The notes: a model not told the origin generated them from the letters alone. 64,000 nucleotides of DNA from Pseudomonas cedrina subsp. cedrina (GCF_001983175.1 NZ_MNPW01000001.1:496001-560000); one strand, 5' to 3'; positions 1 through 11,406 are shown, counted from the first letter of the stretch. A program made the numbers and translations.

Positions 1-1
1 G

Positions 2-268
2 ATTCCCGGCCTGGACCGCGTGATTGCCGAACAATCGATCTACGCGTTTATCGAGCAGACCCTGCAATTGCAGATCAGCTACGCCCAGCGCACCATCGAA
101 GCCCTGCCCCGCAGCAAGGACGACCAGGCACACCTGGACCTTGACGGGCAAAGCCATGTGATTGTGGTGAGTAACCAGACGTTCTTGCAGGATGGGCGGC
201 AGTTCGAGTACACCGAGTCGCGGCATACATTGGATAAGTTTTACTTCTCGGATGTTGCACGGCGGTGA
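2..268 (+). CDS. GntR-family regulator, UTRA effector domain (3' part only)
   Basis: The reading frame is open from the left edge, so the N-terminal winged-helix DNA-binding part lies outside the window. The visible 88 residues (IPGLDRVIAEQS ... FYFSDVARR) have the pattern of the end of a UTRA ligand-binding domain: a helix, then the strand pair DGQSHVIVVSNQTF and DGRQFEYTESRH, and a closing LDKFYF. In this family the UTRA domain binds a small effector, often a sugar or sugar phosphate, and releases the N-terminal domain from its operator. A trehalose-operon repressor (TreR) is one possibility, but the residues seen do not decide it. Nothing of its regulon is in the window. Confidence 0.75.
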   Translation: MPGLDRVIAEQSIYAFIEQTLQLQISYAQRTIEALPRSKDDQAHLDLDGQSHVIVVSNQTFLQDGRQFEYTESRHTLDKFYFSDVARR

Positions 269-330
269 GGTCTGCGCGCTGGGTGAAGGGGCAAACGGCC
301 ATTAGCCGCTTTTGCTTCGGTTTTTTACCC

Positions 331-363
331 AAAAAAATGCCAGTCGGCATCACTGACTGGCAT
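331..363 (-). terminator. Stem-loop with T-tract on the minus strand
   Basis: Arms ATGCCAGTC (337-345) and GACTGGCAT (355-363) pair perfectly around a 9-base loop. Seven A's at 331-337 become a U-tract for a minus-strand transcript. It is therefore a rho-independent terminator in the minus direction, yet no minus-strand gene ends here. On the plus strand the hairpin has no U-run, so it would be a weak stop for the GntR gene. Confidence 0.55.
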
Positions 364-493
364 TGGCTAACCCCCCTTGCTGTGCGGTCGGTCTGTGGCG
401 GCAGCTCTTTTTGGAGCGCCCATGGTTTTTGCGTTGAGTAGTTACTTCCTCTGTCGTCGAACACTGACCGGCGTCTACAAAGCCTCGATAGTA

Positions 494-1333
494 ATGGTCA
501 GCGCGCTTCTCATCGCCTGCCAGTCGCCGCGCGAGGCACTGCAACAACTGGCTGACGAACACGGCCGACAGTTGGAGGTCCTGCCGGGGCATGCCTTCCC
601 GCTCCTCATACTTGCGCCACGCACTGCAGAAAGGACGACGCGCCTGCGTGTCTACCTGGAAGGCGATGGCCATGCGTGGGCGACGGCCACCCAACCCAGC
701 CTGGATCCGAGCCCGCACAATCTGTTAGTGCCCCGACTGGCGGTCGATGATCCAACACCGAATGCCTACCTGGCACGTCCCTGCCAGTTCCTGATGACCG
801 CAGCCTGCCAACCAGCACTCTGGACCCATCGACGATTTTCCCAGGAAGTGGTCACCCGCCTCAGCCAGGGGCTGGACGAATTAAAAGGGCAATATGGCAA
901 CAGCGAATTCGAACTGGTGGGGTATTCAGGCGGAGCCGCTCTCGCCTTATTGTTGGCGGCGCAGCGCAGTGATGTTACCCAGGTACAAACCCTTGCCGGC
1001 AATCTCAGTCCGCGCCTGTGGGCGACGATGAAAGGGCTGTCGCCACTCGACGGTTCACTGGATCCGCTGGACTATCGTGATCGACTCGTCTTGATACCCC
1101 AGCGTCATATGATCGGGGAAGAGGACCTGATTATTCCAGCTGGTTTAGCTGCCAGCTACCAACAGGCGCTGGGCTCGCCCCTCTCCCAATGCGTCCATGT
1201 ACCCGGAGCAGGCCATGACAGCGGGTGGGAAGCGGTGTGGAGCCGGTGGGTTAAAACGCCGCTGGCGCATGAGCGATCTGAAATCAACGGCGCGCCGGTC
1301 CGTTCAAAAACACCCGGGTGCCCTCCCCCGTAG
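494..1333 (+). CDS. Putative lipoprotein, alpha/beta-hydrolase-like
   Basis: From the ATG at 494 the protein begins MVSALLIACQSP, a very short lipobox-like signal (LIAC), so it may be a lipoprotein with the Cys at residue 9. Starts at 377 or 422 in the same frame would add a longer hydrophobic leader (MVFALSSYFLCRR), so the true start is uncertain. The body carries a nucleophile elbow GYSGG and a C-terminal GAGHDSG that fits the catalytic His, with Asp or Glu candidates between (for example EEDLIIPA). This is the alpha/beta-hydrolase arrangement. The substrate is unknown. A REP pair follows directly, so it is probably a single-gene unit. Confidence 0.7.
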   Translation: MVSALLIACQSPREALQQLADEHGRQLEVLPGHAFPLLILAPRTAERTTRLRVYLEGDGHAWATATQPSLDPSPHNLLVPRLAVDDPTPNAYLARPCQFLMTAACQPALWTHRRFSQEVVTRLSQGLDELKGQYGNSEFELVGYSGGAALALLLAAQRSDVTQVQTLAGNLSPRLWATMKGLSPLDGSLDPLDYRDRLVLIPQRHMIGEEDLIIPAGLAASYQQALGSPLSQCVHVPGAGHDSGWEAVWSRWVKTPLAHERSEINGAPVRSKTPGCPPP

Positions 1334-1370
1334 AAAAAATGGGTATCCACTTTGAGGGCTTGCGAACATC

Positions 1371-1506
1371 TGTAGTGAGCGGGCTTGTCCCGCGCTGGGC
1401 TGCGAAGCAGCCCCAAACCAAGCGACCTGGATTCATCTGATACTCGGCGGGAGTCTCTAATGGAGGCGGCTTCGCCACCCAGCGCGGGACAAGCCCGCTC
1501 ACTACA
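1371..1506. repeat. REP pair (REPIN), GAGCGGGCTTGTCCCGC type
   Basis: Two inverted copies of a REP unit (left from 1371, right ending 1506) share the arm TGTAGTGAGCGGGCTTGTCC and face each other across about 75 bases. This is the usual REPIN arrangement mobilised by RAYT transposases in fluorescent pseudomonads. Apart from this element, 1334-1801 shows no gene; it holds the upstream region of the autotransporter. Confidence 0.85.
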
Positions 1507-1801
1507 AAGTTGTGTAGAAACCTATCCCCTTAGTGCTTCACCAGGCGCGACCGCAACGCCACCCCTAAGTTCCGATTATTGCTGGATAACCCAATAAGGA
1601 CTCAAAAAATAGCTGGAGCGTCGCATTTTTTGGCTGATTTTATGTCATTGGTCATTTTTATGATGAATTGCCCTACAAGCATCGTGTAAATTTCGGCGCG
1701 CTTGAATCAGCATTTCACTGACAAGCTGGCAGGGAAGCCAAAAAAAGACGCTGACGCGTAGGTAGTTCCCTGTCAGTTTTCTGCCCTGTAAGGATACTGC
1801 C

Positions 1802-4105
1802 ATGAACATTTCCCACCTGCGCCGCTCGTTGTTGGCCCTGTCCGTCGCAACTGCCACTACCGCCGTGCATGCCGCCCCCGTGCCCGACCTCAACTACGAC
1901 TTGAGCACAGGGGCATACCTCAGCTCCGGCGATGTCTTCAATAACGCTACCTTCACCGGCACGTCGCAAAACTCAGGTGTAGAGCTGCGCAATGTGACCC
2001 TGGCGGGCAACCTGGTCAACCAGGGCAAAATAAACCTGACGGCCGCGAACCCTACAGACTTTCCGTCCGGTATCGCCATGACCCTCAATTCCAACGTCGC
2101 TGGTGACCTGGTAAATAATGGCGACATTACGGTGAGCGGCAACTCCGTCGTCGGGTTGGATGTATATCTGGCGACCATCGCGGGTGAAGTGAACAACAAC
2201 GGCAACATCACTGTGACTGGCGACAAAGCCGAAGGCATGCTGATCACCTCGACCCAGGCGCGCGTCAATAACTCGGGCACTATCACCGCGCGCGGCATCG
2301 ACTCTATGGGTATCGATATCGAGGAAGCCCGCTTTACCGGTCAGATGACAGGCGCTCCCTTCACGAGCGATGTCAACAACAGCGGGACTATCTCCGCCGA
2401 AGGCATCGGTATCCGCTTTCGCAGTCTCGACACCTCCGGCGGTTCCAGCCTCTTTTCCATCAGGCAGACAGGCGGCCTGATCGAAGGCGGCACGGCAGCC
2501 ATTTCGGCGGACGACAATTCCTCCCCTTCGTATTTCTACTGGCAAGGGGGGCAAGTAAAGGGTGATGTGCTGGGCCTGAGTGGTGTGCTGGTGCAAGGGG
2601 ATGCGATGTTCGATGGCTCGACCATCCGCGCCGGTTTCGTCGATATCGACGGCGGCCGCCTGACGCTGCTTCGTCCGCAGACGACGATTGTGGGCGACCT
2701 CGACATGGACAGCGCCACTGCGCGCCTGCGCCTGCTGCTGGACAACAACACACTGCCCAACGCGCCGATCCTGAAAGTCACCGGCAATACCTACTTCTCT
2801 GCAGGCAGCCAGATCGAACTGCAGGCTCGTTCCGACGACTTCCGCACGCCAGCCCAGGGCACCCGCTACACCCTCATCAATTCCGGCACTTGGGAAGACC
2901 CGCAGAACCTGTCCGTGGTGTCCTCCTCGGCGCTGCTTGAGGTGAGGAACTTCGGCATCGAAGGCCAGGACGTGAAAGCACTGGTTGCCACCCGCAGCGA
3001 TGAGGTAATCACACAGGACCTGCTGGGTGCGCGTGGTTCGCGCAACGCGGTGAACGCCATCAAGCCGTTCAAAAACACGGTCCTCGGCCAGATGGACGAA
3101 AGCGACCCGGTGTTCCAGCGTTTCGCCAACGCCGCCACCAGCGAAGACCTGGCCAAACTTGCCGAAACCCTGACTCCGGATGTCAGCCGTGGGGCGATCA
3201 ACGCCGCCACCAACAGCCAAAACCTGGTCGCAAGTGCCATCAACCGCCGCGCCAGCAAGGCGCGTAGCGGCCTCTCCTCGGGTGACGTCCTGGCAGAACA
3301 AGGGGTATGGCTGCAAGCGCTGTCCAGCAATGCCAACCAGGACAGCCGCCACGGCATCGACGGCTATGACGCCAACACCAACGGCATCGCCGTGGGTGCC
3401 GATGGCAAGCTCAACACCGACACCACCGTGGGCCTGGCTTACAGCTACCTGACCAGCGACGTCAAATCCGACCTGGGCAACAAGACCGACGTCAGCGGCC
3501 ATGCACTGACCCTGTACGGCAACTGGGCCCGTGACAACTTCTTCGTCGACACCTCGCTGATGTATGGCTGGAATGACAACGAGTCCAAACGCTACATCGC
3601 CGGCACCCGCGCCAAGGGCAACTACGACAGTGAAATCTTCGGCGTCAACGCACTGGCAGGCTACACCTTCCAGCTCGACAAGCAGTGGCTGCTGGAACCA
3701 CAGGTCGGTGCGCGCTATGCCAACGTATCGATTGATTCGTACCGTGAAAAAGGCAGCTCGGCCGCCCTCAACGTCGGCAAGCAGCGCTATGAAACCGGCG
3801 AAATGGGCCTGGGCGCCCGTCTGGCGGCCGCTTTTGACGTAGGCGCGGGCAGCCTGGAACCCGAAGCCAAGCTGATGGCCTGGCACGATTTCATCGGCGA
3901 CAAGGCCAGCACCACCTCCACCTTCGTACTCGGCGGCACCCCGTTCACCACCACAGGCGCAACACCCGCGCGCGACAGCTATGAGCTGGGACTGGGCGCG
4001 AACTACCGCGTGGGCGCGTGGACCGTGGGCGGTATGTACAACTACCTGACCAGCAGTGGTTTCGACGCGGACACCTTTACTGCGAATGTGCGTTACGATT
4101 TCTGA
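1802..4105 (+). CDS. Autotransporter (type Va secretion) outer-membrane protein
   Basis: This 767-residue protein has an N-terminal signal peptide (basic MNISHLRR, hydrophobic core, VHAAP cleavage region). Its passenger of roughly 470 residues has repeating Asn/Gly-rich segments such as VNNNGNITVTGDKAEGM and VNNSGTITARGIDSMGI, typical of a right-handed beta-helix. From about residue 500 (GVWLQALSSNAN) to the C-terminal Phe (ANVRYDF) it matches an autotransporter beta-barrel with alternating aromatic strands. The barrel would insert through BamA and export the passenger. No protease triad (GDSGS) or GDSL motif is visible, so an adhesin or structural passenger is more likely than an enzyme. RBS AAGGATA precedes the ATG. 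It ends at a strong terminator shared with guaA. Confidence 0.9.
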   Translation: MNISHLRRSLLALSVATATTAVHAAPVPDLNYDLSTGAYLSSGDVFNNATFTGTSQNSGVELRNVTLAGNLVNQGKINLTAANPTDFPSGIAMTLNSNVAGDLVNNGDITVSGNSVVGLDVYLATIAGEVNNNGNITVTGDKAEGMLITSTQARVNNSGTITARGIDSMGIDIEEARFTGQMTGAPFTSDVNNSGTISAEGIGIRFRSLDTSGGSSLFSIRQTGGLIEGGTAAISADDNSSPSYFYWQGGQVKGDVLGLSGVLVQGDAMFDGSTIRAGFVDIDGGRLTLLRPQTTIVGDLDMDSATARLRLLLDNNTLPNAPILKVTGNTYFSAGSQIELQARSDDFRTPAQGTRYTLINSGTWEDPQNLSVVSSSALLEVRNFGIEGQDVKALVATRSDEVITQDLLGARGSRNAVNAIKPFKNTVLGQMDESDPVFQRFANAATSEDLAKLAETLTPDVSRGAINAATNSQNLVASAINRRASKARSGLSSGDVLAEQGVWLQALSSNANQDSRHGIDGYDANTNGIAVGADGKLNTDTTVGLAYSYLTSDVKSDLGNKTDVSGHALTLYGNWARDNFFVDTSLMYGWNDNESKRYIAGTRAKGNYDSEIFGVNALAGYTFQLDKQWLLEPQVGARYANVSIDSYREKGSSAALNVGKQRYETGEMGLGARLAAAFDVGAGSLEPEAKLMAWHDFIGDKASTTSTFVLGGTPFTTTGATPARDSYELGLGANYRVGAWTVGGMYNYLTSSGFDADTFTANVRYDF

Positions 4106-4124
4106 TACGTCTTCGCCTAAAACA

Positions 4125-4150
4125 ACAAAACCCGCCAAGGCGGGTTTTGT
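4125..4150. terminator. Bidirectional rho-independent terminator
   Basis: A perfect 12-bp stem (ACAAAACCCGCC / GGCGGGTTTTGT) with a 2-base gap and T/A tracts on both sides lies between the convergent autotransporter and guaA genes, so it can stop both. Confidence 0.9.
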
Positions 4151-4192
4151 TATTTGAAGCGATCTCTTACCTATAGAACAGGTTGTTGAAGA

Positions 4193-5770
4193 TCATTCCC
4201 ACTCAATCGTCGCCGGCGGCTTGCTCGACACGTCATAAGTAACGCGCGAGATACCCTCAATCTCATTGATGATCCGCCCGCTGACCGTCTCCAGCAGTTC
4301 ATACGGCAGATGCGCCCAACGCGCTGTCATGAAGTCGATGGTTTCCACCGCACGCAACGCCACAACCCACGCGTAACGACGGCCGTCACCCACAACGCCC
4401 ACCGATTTCACCGGCTGGAACACTACGAAGGCCTGGCTGACCTTGTGGTACCAGTCGGCCTTGCGCAGTTCTTCGATGAAGATGTGGTCGGCGCGACGCA
4501 GCAGGTCGGCGTATTCCTTTTTCACTTCACCGAGGATGCGCACACCCAGACCCGGGCCCGGGAAGGGGTGGCGGTAGACCATGTCGTACGGCAGGCCGAG
4601 TTCCAGGCCCAGACGGCGGACTTCGTCCTTGAACAGTTCGCGCAGCGGTTCGACCAGCTTGAGGTTCATTTCCTCGGGCAAGCCGCCCACGTTGTGGTGG
4701 GACTTGATCACGTGGGCCTTGCCGCTCTTGGCGCCGGCCGATTCGATCACGTCGGGGTAGATGGTGCCTTGGGCTAGGTACTTGATGTTGTCCAGGTGTT
4801 TGGCCTGGGCATCGAATACGTCGATGAAGGTACGGCCGATGATCTTGCGCTTCTTCTCCGGGTCGGACTCGCCGGCCAGGTTGTCGAGGAACTGCTCTTC
4901 GGCGTTGGCGCGGATCACCTTGACGCCCATGTTCTCGGCGAACATGGCCATCACTTGCTCGCCTTCGTGCAGGCGCAGCAGGCCGTTGTCGACGAAGACG
5001 CAGGTCAGCTGGTCGCCGATGGCTTTGTGCAGCAGCGCGGCGACCACGGAGGAGTCGACGCCGCCGGACAGGCCGAGCAGCACGTTGTCGGTACCGACCT
5101 GGGCGCGGACGTTGGCGATGGCGTCTTCAGCGATTTTCGACGGGGTCCACAGGGCTTCACATTCGCAGATGTCGAGGATGAAGCGCGACAGGATGCGCCC
5201 GCCTTGCTTGGTGTGGGTCACTTCCGGGTGGAACTGCACGCCGTAGTAACGGCGCTCGTCGCTGAACATGCCGGCGATCGGGCAGCTCGGGGTGCTGGCC
5301 AGGATGTGGAAGTCCTGCGGCATCTTGGTGACCTTGTCACCGTGGCTCATCCACACGTCGAGGCCGAACAGGCCGTCGGCGTCGATGTGGTCTTCGATGC
5401 CGTCCAGCAGGCGGCTCTTGCCGACCACGTCGACACGGGCGTAACCGAATTCACGCAGTTCGGAACCTTCAACCTTGCCGCCCAGTTGTTCAGCCATGGT
5501 CTGCATGCCGTAGCAGATGCCGAAGACCGGCACGCCGAGGTCGAATACCGCTTGCGGGCAACGCGGGCTGTCGGCTTCGTGCACGGACTCGGGGCCACCG
5601 GCGAGGATGACGCCTTTGGGCGCGAATTCGCGAATCGCTTCGTCATCCATGTCGAACGGGTGCAGCTCGCAGTACACGCCGATTTCGCGCACGCGGCGGG
5701 CGATCAGTTGGGTGTACTGGGAACCGAAATCGAGGATCAGGATGCGGTGGGCGTGAATGTCGAGGGCCAT
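4193..5770 (-). CDS. guaA: GMP synthase (glutamine-hydrolysing)
   Basis: This 525-residue enzyme amidates XMP to GMP with glutamine and ATP, the last step of guanine nucleotide synthesis. The N-terminal class I amidotransferase domain has the nucleophile Cys86 in GICYGMQ and the QFHPEVTH His/Glu pair. A PP-loop SGGVDSS follows near residue 235, and the C-terminal dimerisation domain contains [17 protein letters not shown]. Full family length. It lies 81 bases downstream of guaB on the same strand, the usual guaBA operon. Confidence 0.98.
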   Translation of the reverse strand: MALDIHAHRILILDFGSQYTQLIARRVREIGVYCELHPFDMDDEAIREFAPKGVILAGGPESVHEADSPRCPQAVFDLGVPVFGICYGMQTMAEQLGGKVEGSELREFGYARVDVVGKSRLLDGIEDHIDADGLFGLDVWMSHGDKVTKMPQDFHILASTPSCPIAGMFSDERRYYGVQFHPEVTHTKQGGRILSRFILDICECEALWTPSKIAEDAIANVRAQVGTDNVLLGLSGGVDSSVVAALLHKAIGDQLTCVFVDNGLLRLHEGEQVMAMFAENMGVKVIRANAEEQFLDNLAGESDPEKKRKIIGRTFIDVFDAQAKHLDNIKYLAQGTIYPDVIESAGAKSGKAHVIKSHHNVGGLPEEMNLKLVEPLRELFKDEVRRLGLELGLPYDMVYRHPFPGPGLGVRILGEVKKEYADLLRRADHIFIEELRKADWYHKVSQAFVVFQPVKSVGVVGDGRRYAWVVALRAVETIDFMTARWAHLPYELLETVSGRIINEIEGISRVTYDVSSKPPATIEWE

Positions 5771-5851
5771 GAAGTCAGTCTCGTCTAATGAATCAGAAAC
5801 AACTCGGGGCTGAAAGAACAGCCCCGGTTACTTAACGTTTTGCTGGAAGCT

Positions 5852-7375
<1,524 letters not shown>

Positions 7376-7441
7376 TCAGGCCTCAATGTAAAACTCTGAC
7401 ATATTTGGGAATAGTGATAGATGGAGAAATCTGGCTCCACC

Positions 7442-7557
7442 TGATCGTTCCCGCGCTCTGCGTGGGAATGCATCCTGTGACGCTCCGCGTCAGGACTTTA
7501 AGGCGGGACGCAGAGCGTCCAAGGCGGCATTCCCACGCGGAGCGTGGGAACGATCAC
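7442..7557. repeat. REP-like inverted pair, GTTCCCACGC type
   Basis: TGATCGTTCCCGCGCTCTGC at the left and its inverted partner ending AGCGTGGGAACGATCA at the right enclose a second, inner palindrome (GACGCTCCGCGTC / GACGCAGAGCGTC). This is a REP subfamily distinct from the GAGC-GGGCTTG type found elsewhere in the window. It lies between the start of guaB and the end of the next minus-strand gene. Confidence 0.8.
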
Positions 7558-7569
7558 GGATAGGAGGGG

Positions 7570-8118
7570 TTACAGCTCGACTTTGACCCAGGCGATCTTC
7601 TGGTCCAGCCAGTCGGCAAATTCGTCGATAAAGCTCTGCTTGAACCCCGCCTCCGCCCAGTTGTTGAAGATAAATCCCAGGTTGGAAAACCCGCATTCCT
7701 GCAGGAACAGGAAGCCGTTGATGTCATCTTCATGCCCGCACAACGGGCAGGTGAAGTTGTCGGTGTGGCCGGGCATCCAGTCTTCCAGGCTGTCGAACAG
7801 CGCTTCGCCGACTTCTTTCAGGCATTCGGGGCAGCCGGCTTCTTCAAGAAAGCCCTTGGCGGGCGTGTAGATGCAGCGCTTGTAGATGATTTCCAGGCCA
7901 TTGATCGGCTCGTTGAACGGCAACGCTTCGGGATGCAGCACCACCGCGCGGGCACCGTCGGCCAGGGCATAGCCCATGCGGTTGCCGGTGCGCCCGCAGG
8001 TGGTGAGTTCTTCCTTGACGATGTTCTTGCGCACCAACCAGCGCACGATCGCCCGGGCGCGGGGTTCGTGGACGGGCAAGGTGGAGATTTTCGGGACAAG
8101 GATGCTTTGGGAGTTCAT
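7570..8118 (-). CDS. Conserved hypothetical protein with two CxxC motifs
   Basis: The start [12 protein letters not shown] is preferred because it follows a GGACTCCC ribosome site; an upstream in-frame extension runs into the neighbouring REP element and is unlikely to be coding. The 182 residues contain CPECL and CPLCGHED, which together could hold one zinc ion, and further Cys at RCIYTP and QECGF. There is no signal peptide or membrane span, so it should be cytosolic. I do not recognise a defined function. The protein sits alone between two REP pairs. Confidence 0.7.
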   Translation of the reverse strand: MNSQSILVPKISTLPVHEPRARAIVRWLVRKNIVKEELTTCGRTGNRMGYALADGARAVVLHPEALPFNEPINGLEIIYKRCIYTPAKGFLEEAGCPECLKEVGEALFDSLEDWMPGHTDNFTCPLCGHEDDINGFLFLQECGFSNLGFIFNNWAEAGFKQSFIDEFADWLDQKIAWVKVEL

Positions 8119-8147
8119 GGGAGTCCTGCGGTGTGGCCACTGACGCC

Positions 8148-8213
8148 ATCGCGGGCGAGCCCGGCTCCCACATTGGAATGGGATCAACTGTGGGAGCCGG
8201 GCTTGCCCGCGAT
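8148..8213. repeat. REP inverted pair, GCGGGC-AGCCCGGCTCCCACA type
   Basis: ATCGCGGGCGAGCCCGGCTC and its inverted copy ending GGGCTTGCCCGCGAT are separated by about 15 bases, forming one large hairpin just upstream of the hypothetical gene start. Confidence 0.85.
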
Positions 8214-8255
8214 AGGGCCTTGAAGGCTGGCAGCTTAATCCCTGAAAAAATCAGG

Positions 8256-9023
8256 TCAAGCACTCAAGTACCGCCCGATCAACGCAATCCCGCTCGCCAG
8301 CACCAACCAGGTCACCACCCTTACAAACGCCTCACGGGACATCCGCATCGTCAGCCCGCGCCCGCACCACAACCCCAGCGCCATCGCCGGCAACAGACAA
8401 ACCGCCAGCATCAACAAGGGCAGATCCGCATACACCCCGGCGATAAGGAACAGGCTCAGGCGCACCACCGTGCTGCAACTGATCAGCGCACTCTGGGTGG
8501 CCCGCGCCGCGTCCTTGGGCAGACGGCTGTTCAGGTAGAGCGCATATAAAAAGCCGCCGCTGCCGAACAATGCGCCAAACAAGCCGCCGACCGTGCCCAT
8601 GGGAATCGACCAGCCCGCCGCCAACTGCGTGGGCCGCGCCTTTACCGCCAGGCTGTAGATCGCGTAGGCGCTGATAAACAGGCCCATCAGCAACAGCAGC
8701 AGGTCCGAATGCAGGTTGAGCAGGAACACCACGCCCAATGTGCAGCCTATGGCCATGCACGGCAGTAATCGCAGCAGTTCCGCTTTGTTCACGTCCCGCC
8801 GCGATTGCAGCAGGTTGCCGAACGCCGCCACAAAATCCAGCAGCACCAGCAGCGGGATGATTTTCGACAGCGGCATGAACAGGATCAGCAGTGGTCCCGC
8901 CACCAAGGCGGTACCGAAGCCGGCGATGCCAAACACGATGTACGCCACGACAATGCCCAGGCCGATAATCAGCCAGTCCACACCGCCAAACGACCACTGA
9001 CTCATCAGCTCAACCGGGCTCAT
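8256..9023 (-). CDS. TauE/SafE-family membrane permease
   Basis: The protein is about 255 residues, very hydrophobic, with around eight predicted membrane spans beginning DWLIIGLGIVVAYIVFGIAG. The family's duplicated half repeats are visible, with a glycine-rich GTVGGLFGALFGSGGF segment in the second half. The family exports sulfite, sulfoacetate or similar organosulfur anions across the inner membrane; the substrate cannot be told here. The start MSPVELMSQW follows GGAAT at good spacing; an upstream ATG at 9062 and a downstream one at 9005 are alternatives. It is divergent from the LysR gene, which is the natural candidate regulator. Confidence 0.85.
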   Translation of the reverse strand: MSPVELMSQWSFGGVDWLIIGLGIVVAYIVFGIAGFGTALVAGPLLILFMPLSKIIPLLVLLDFVAAFGNLLQSRRDVNKAELLRLLPCMAIGCTLGVVFLLNLHSDLLLLLMGLFISAYAIYSLAVKARPTQLAAGWSIPMGTVGGLFGALFGSGGFLYALYLNSRLPKDAARATQSALISCSTVVRLSLFLIAGVYADLPLLMLAVCLLPAMALGLWCGRGLTMRMSREAFVRVVTWLVLASGIALIGRYLSA

Positions 9024-9122
9024 TGGGCAATTCCTTATTCGAGAGCGCTTCACTTTAGCCAATGGCGAGTGATGCGACTAATATCTTCAAAGCCCTCGAC
9101 CTATCTTGAAAAGGCATGACGC

Positions 9123-10013
9123 GTGATTTCCACCCGCCAACTGCGTTACTTCGTTGAAATCGTCGACAGCGGCAGCTTCAGTGCCGCCGCCGAACGCCTG
9201 TTCGTGGCGCAATCGGCCTTGAGTCGGCAGATCAAGGCCATGGAAACCCAACTGCAGACCGCACTGTTCGAACGCACCGCGCGCCAACCCCGGCTCACGG
9301 CGGCGGGTGAAGCGTTCTACCCGCGAGCACGCAACCTGCTGAGTGAGTTGCTCAAGGCGGGTGAAATGGCGACCCAAGTGGGCAACGGCGAACGGGGCAC
9401 GCTGCGCCTGAGCCATTCGAGCACGGTGCCGATGAGCGGCCCGCTGCTGCAAGGCATCAGCACTTGGCTGGAGCGCAGCCCCGGGGTGTCGATGGATATC
9501 GCCAAGCTGTCCTCCGAAGCGCAGTTGGAAGACATCGCCGACGGCCGCCTGGACGTTGGGCTGCTGCGCCTGCCCGTGTTGCGTCAGCGTGACGGCGTGC
9601 GTGTGGTGCCTTTGTACAGCGAGCCGTTATGGCTGGCGGTGCCGCCCAACCATCCCTTGGTGGGCAGCAACACGCCAGTAGAATTGGCGCAGCTCAAGGA
9701 CGAAGCGTTTATCTCCATTCCTCATCCCCAGCGCGGCGGCCTGAGTTATCTGTCAGCCGAGTTGTGCATGCGCGCGGGATTTTTTCCCAAGGCCGCGCGG
9801 GTAATGTCACGCAAGACCACCCAGCTGCAGCTGATCCAGGCCGGCTTCGGTATTGCCTTGTTACCAAAATCCATGCAGGACATTGCCCCGGCCAACCTGC
9901 ATTTTTTGCCCCTGGCCGACCCGGACTGCCTCAGCACCGTGGCCCTGGCCTGCGCGCAGGCGCCGAGCGCGCTGGTGGAGCAGTTCTGTCAAACCTTGCA
10001 CGAATGCCTATAA
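9123..10013 (+). CDS. LysR-family transcriptional regulator
   Basis: This 296-residue protein starts at GTG. Its N-terminal winged helix (STRQLRYFVEIVDSGSFSAA ... QSALSRQIKAMETQL) is typical LysR, followed by a periplasmic-binding-type effector domain from about residue 90. It is transcribed away from the TauE/SafE permease with about 100 bases between the starts, the arrangement in which LysR proteins usually control the divergent gene. Only 10 bases separate its stop from xseA, so readthrough into xseA is likely. Confidence 0.93.
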   Translation: MISTRQLRYFVEIVDSGSFSAAAERLFVAQSALSRQIKAMETQLQTALFERTARQPRLTAAGEAFYPRARNLLSELLKAGEMATQVGNGERGTLRLSHSSTVPMSGPLLQGISTWLERSPGVSMDIAKLSSEAQLEDIADGRLDVGLLRLPVLRQRDGVRVVPLYSEPLWLAVPPNHPLVGSNTPVELAQLKDEAFISIPHPQRGGLSYLSAELCMRAGFFPKAARVMSRKTTQLQLIQAGFGIALLPKSMQDIAPANLHFLPLADPDCLSTVALACAQAPSALVEQFCQTLHECL

Positions 10014-10023
10014 ACTGCCGTCC

Positions 10024-11403
10024 ATGATTAAAGATCCCTTTGCCCGACTGGGCCTGGACCGCGAAGTCCTGACTGTCAGCCAACTCAACGGCCGCGCGCG
10101 GGTGTTGCTCGAAGACGTGTTCACCAATATCTGGGTCGAAGGCGAGATCTCCAACCTCGCCCGCCCGGCTTCTGGCCACGTGTATTTCACCCTCAAGGAC
10201 AGCGGCGCCCAGGTGCGTTGTGCACTGTTTCGCAACAATGCCGCGCGGGTACGCCAGGCGTTGAAGGACGGCCTGGCGGTAAAAGTGCGCGGCAAGGTCT
10301 CGCTGTTCGAAGGCCGTGGCGATTACCAACTGATCCTCGACACCGTGGAGCCGGCCGGTGACGGTGCGTTGCGCCTGGCTTTCGATGCGTTGAAGGAAAA
10401 GCTCAGCGCCGAAGGCCTGTTCAGCGCCGAGCGCAAGGTGCCGCTGCCGGCGCATCCTCGGCGCATTGGCATTATCAGTTCGCCGACCGGCGCGGTGATC
10501 CGCGACATCATCAGCGTGTTCCGCCGCCGTGCACCCAACATCGAACTGACGCTGATCCCCACCGCCGTGCAAGGTCGCGAAGCCATCACGCAGATCGTCC
10601 GTGCGCTGAAACTCGCCGACGCCCGCGGCTTCGACGCGCTGATCCTGGCCCGTGGCGGCGGTTCGCTGGAAGACCTCTGGTGCTTCAACGAAGAGGCGGT
10701 GGCGCGCGCGGTGGACGCCTGCGTCACGCCCATCGTCAGCGCCGTCGGGCATGAAACCGATGTATCAATCAGCGACTTCGTGGCGGACGTGCGCGCCCCT
10801 ACCCCCTCCGCCGCCGCTGAATTGCTGGCACCGGACGCCAGCCACCTGGTGCGCCAGGTCGAGAACCTGCACCGCCGCCTGGTAATGCTGATGCGTAACC
10901 GCCTGCGCCATGACCGCCTGCGCCTGGAAGGCATGGCCCGGCGCCTGCGCCACCCCGGCGAACGTCTGCGCCAGCAGGCCCAGCGCCTGGACGACCTGGA
11001 CATGCGCCTGCGCCGCGCGTTCGAGCGTGGCCTCAACACCCGTCGCGAACGCCTGATCCGCCTGGAGACCCGCCTCGCCGGCCAACATCCGGGCCGTCAA
11101 CTGGCCCTGCTGCGCCAGCGTCTGGACAGCCTCGCCGAACGCCTGCCCCGTGCCATGCGCGAAGGCCTCAAGGCGCGGCGCCTGCAATTGCAGAGCCAGA
11201 TGCAGACGCTGCACGTGGTCAGCCCACTGGCAACCCTGGGCCGTGGCTACAGCATCTTGCTGGACGAGCGCGGCCAGGCGATTCGCAATGCAGCGCAAAC
11301 CCACACCGGCCAGCGCCTGACCGCGCGCCTCGGTGAAGGCCAATTGCAAGTGCGGGTGGAAGACAACCACCTGACACCTGTCACCCTTTCATTATTGGAT
11401 TGA
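10024..11403 (+). CDS. xseA: Exodeoxyribonuclease VII large subunit
   Basis: This 459-residue subunit, with small subunit XseB, degrades single-stranded DNA to oligonucleotides. Start MIKDPFARLGLDREVL matches the family N-terminus. An OB-fold (about residues 15-115, with NIWVEGEISNLARPASGHVYF) is followed by the catalytic Exonuc_VII_L domain, showing ARGGGSLEDLWCFNE and SAVGHETDVSISDFVADVRA. A long Arg/Leu-rich coiled-coil section (about 290-400) is the part that binds XseB in the family. XseB is not in the window. The M23 peptidase starts 3 bases after its stop. Confidence 0.97.
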   Translation: MIKDPFARLGLDREVLTVSQLNGRARVLLEDVFTNIWVEGEISNLARPASGHVYFTLKDSGAQVRCALFRNNAARVRQALKDGLAVKVRGKVSLFEGRGDYQLILDTVEPAGDGALRLAFDALKEKLSAEGLFSAERKVPLPAHPRRIGIISSPTGAVIRDIISVFRRRAPNIELTLIPTAVQGREAITQIVRALKLADARGFDALILARGGGSLEDLWCFNEEAVARAVDACVTPIVSAVGHETDVSISDFVADVRAPTPSAAAELLAPDASHLVRQVENLHRRLVMLMRNRLRHDRLRLEGMARRLRHPGERLRQQAQRLDDLDMRLRRAFERGLNTRRERLIRLETRLAGQHPGRQLALLRQRLDSLAERLPRAMREGLKARRLQLQSQMQTLHVVSPLATLGRGYSILLDERGQAIRNAAQTHTGQRLTARLGEGQLQVRVEDNHLTPVTLSLLD

Positions 11404-11406
11404 TTG

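Noticed and set aside
1973..4138. 721-codon open frame opposite the autotransporter
   Set aside because: It is a GC-driven antisense frame; the plus strand has a signal peptide, beta-helix repeats and a barrel.
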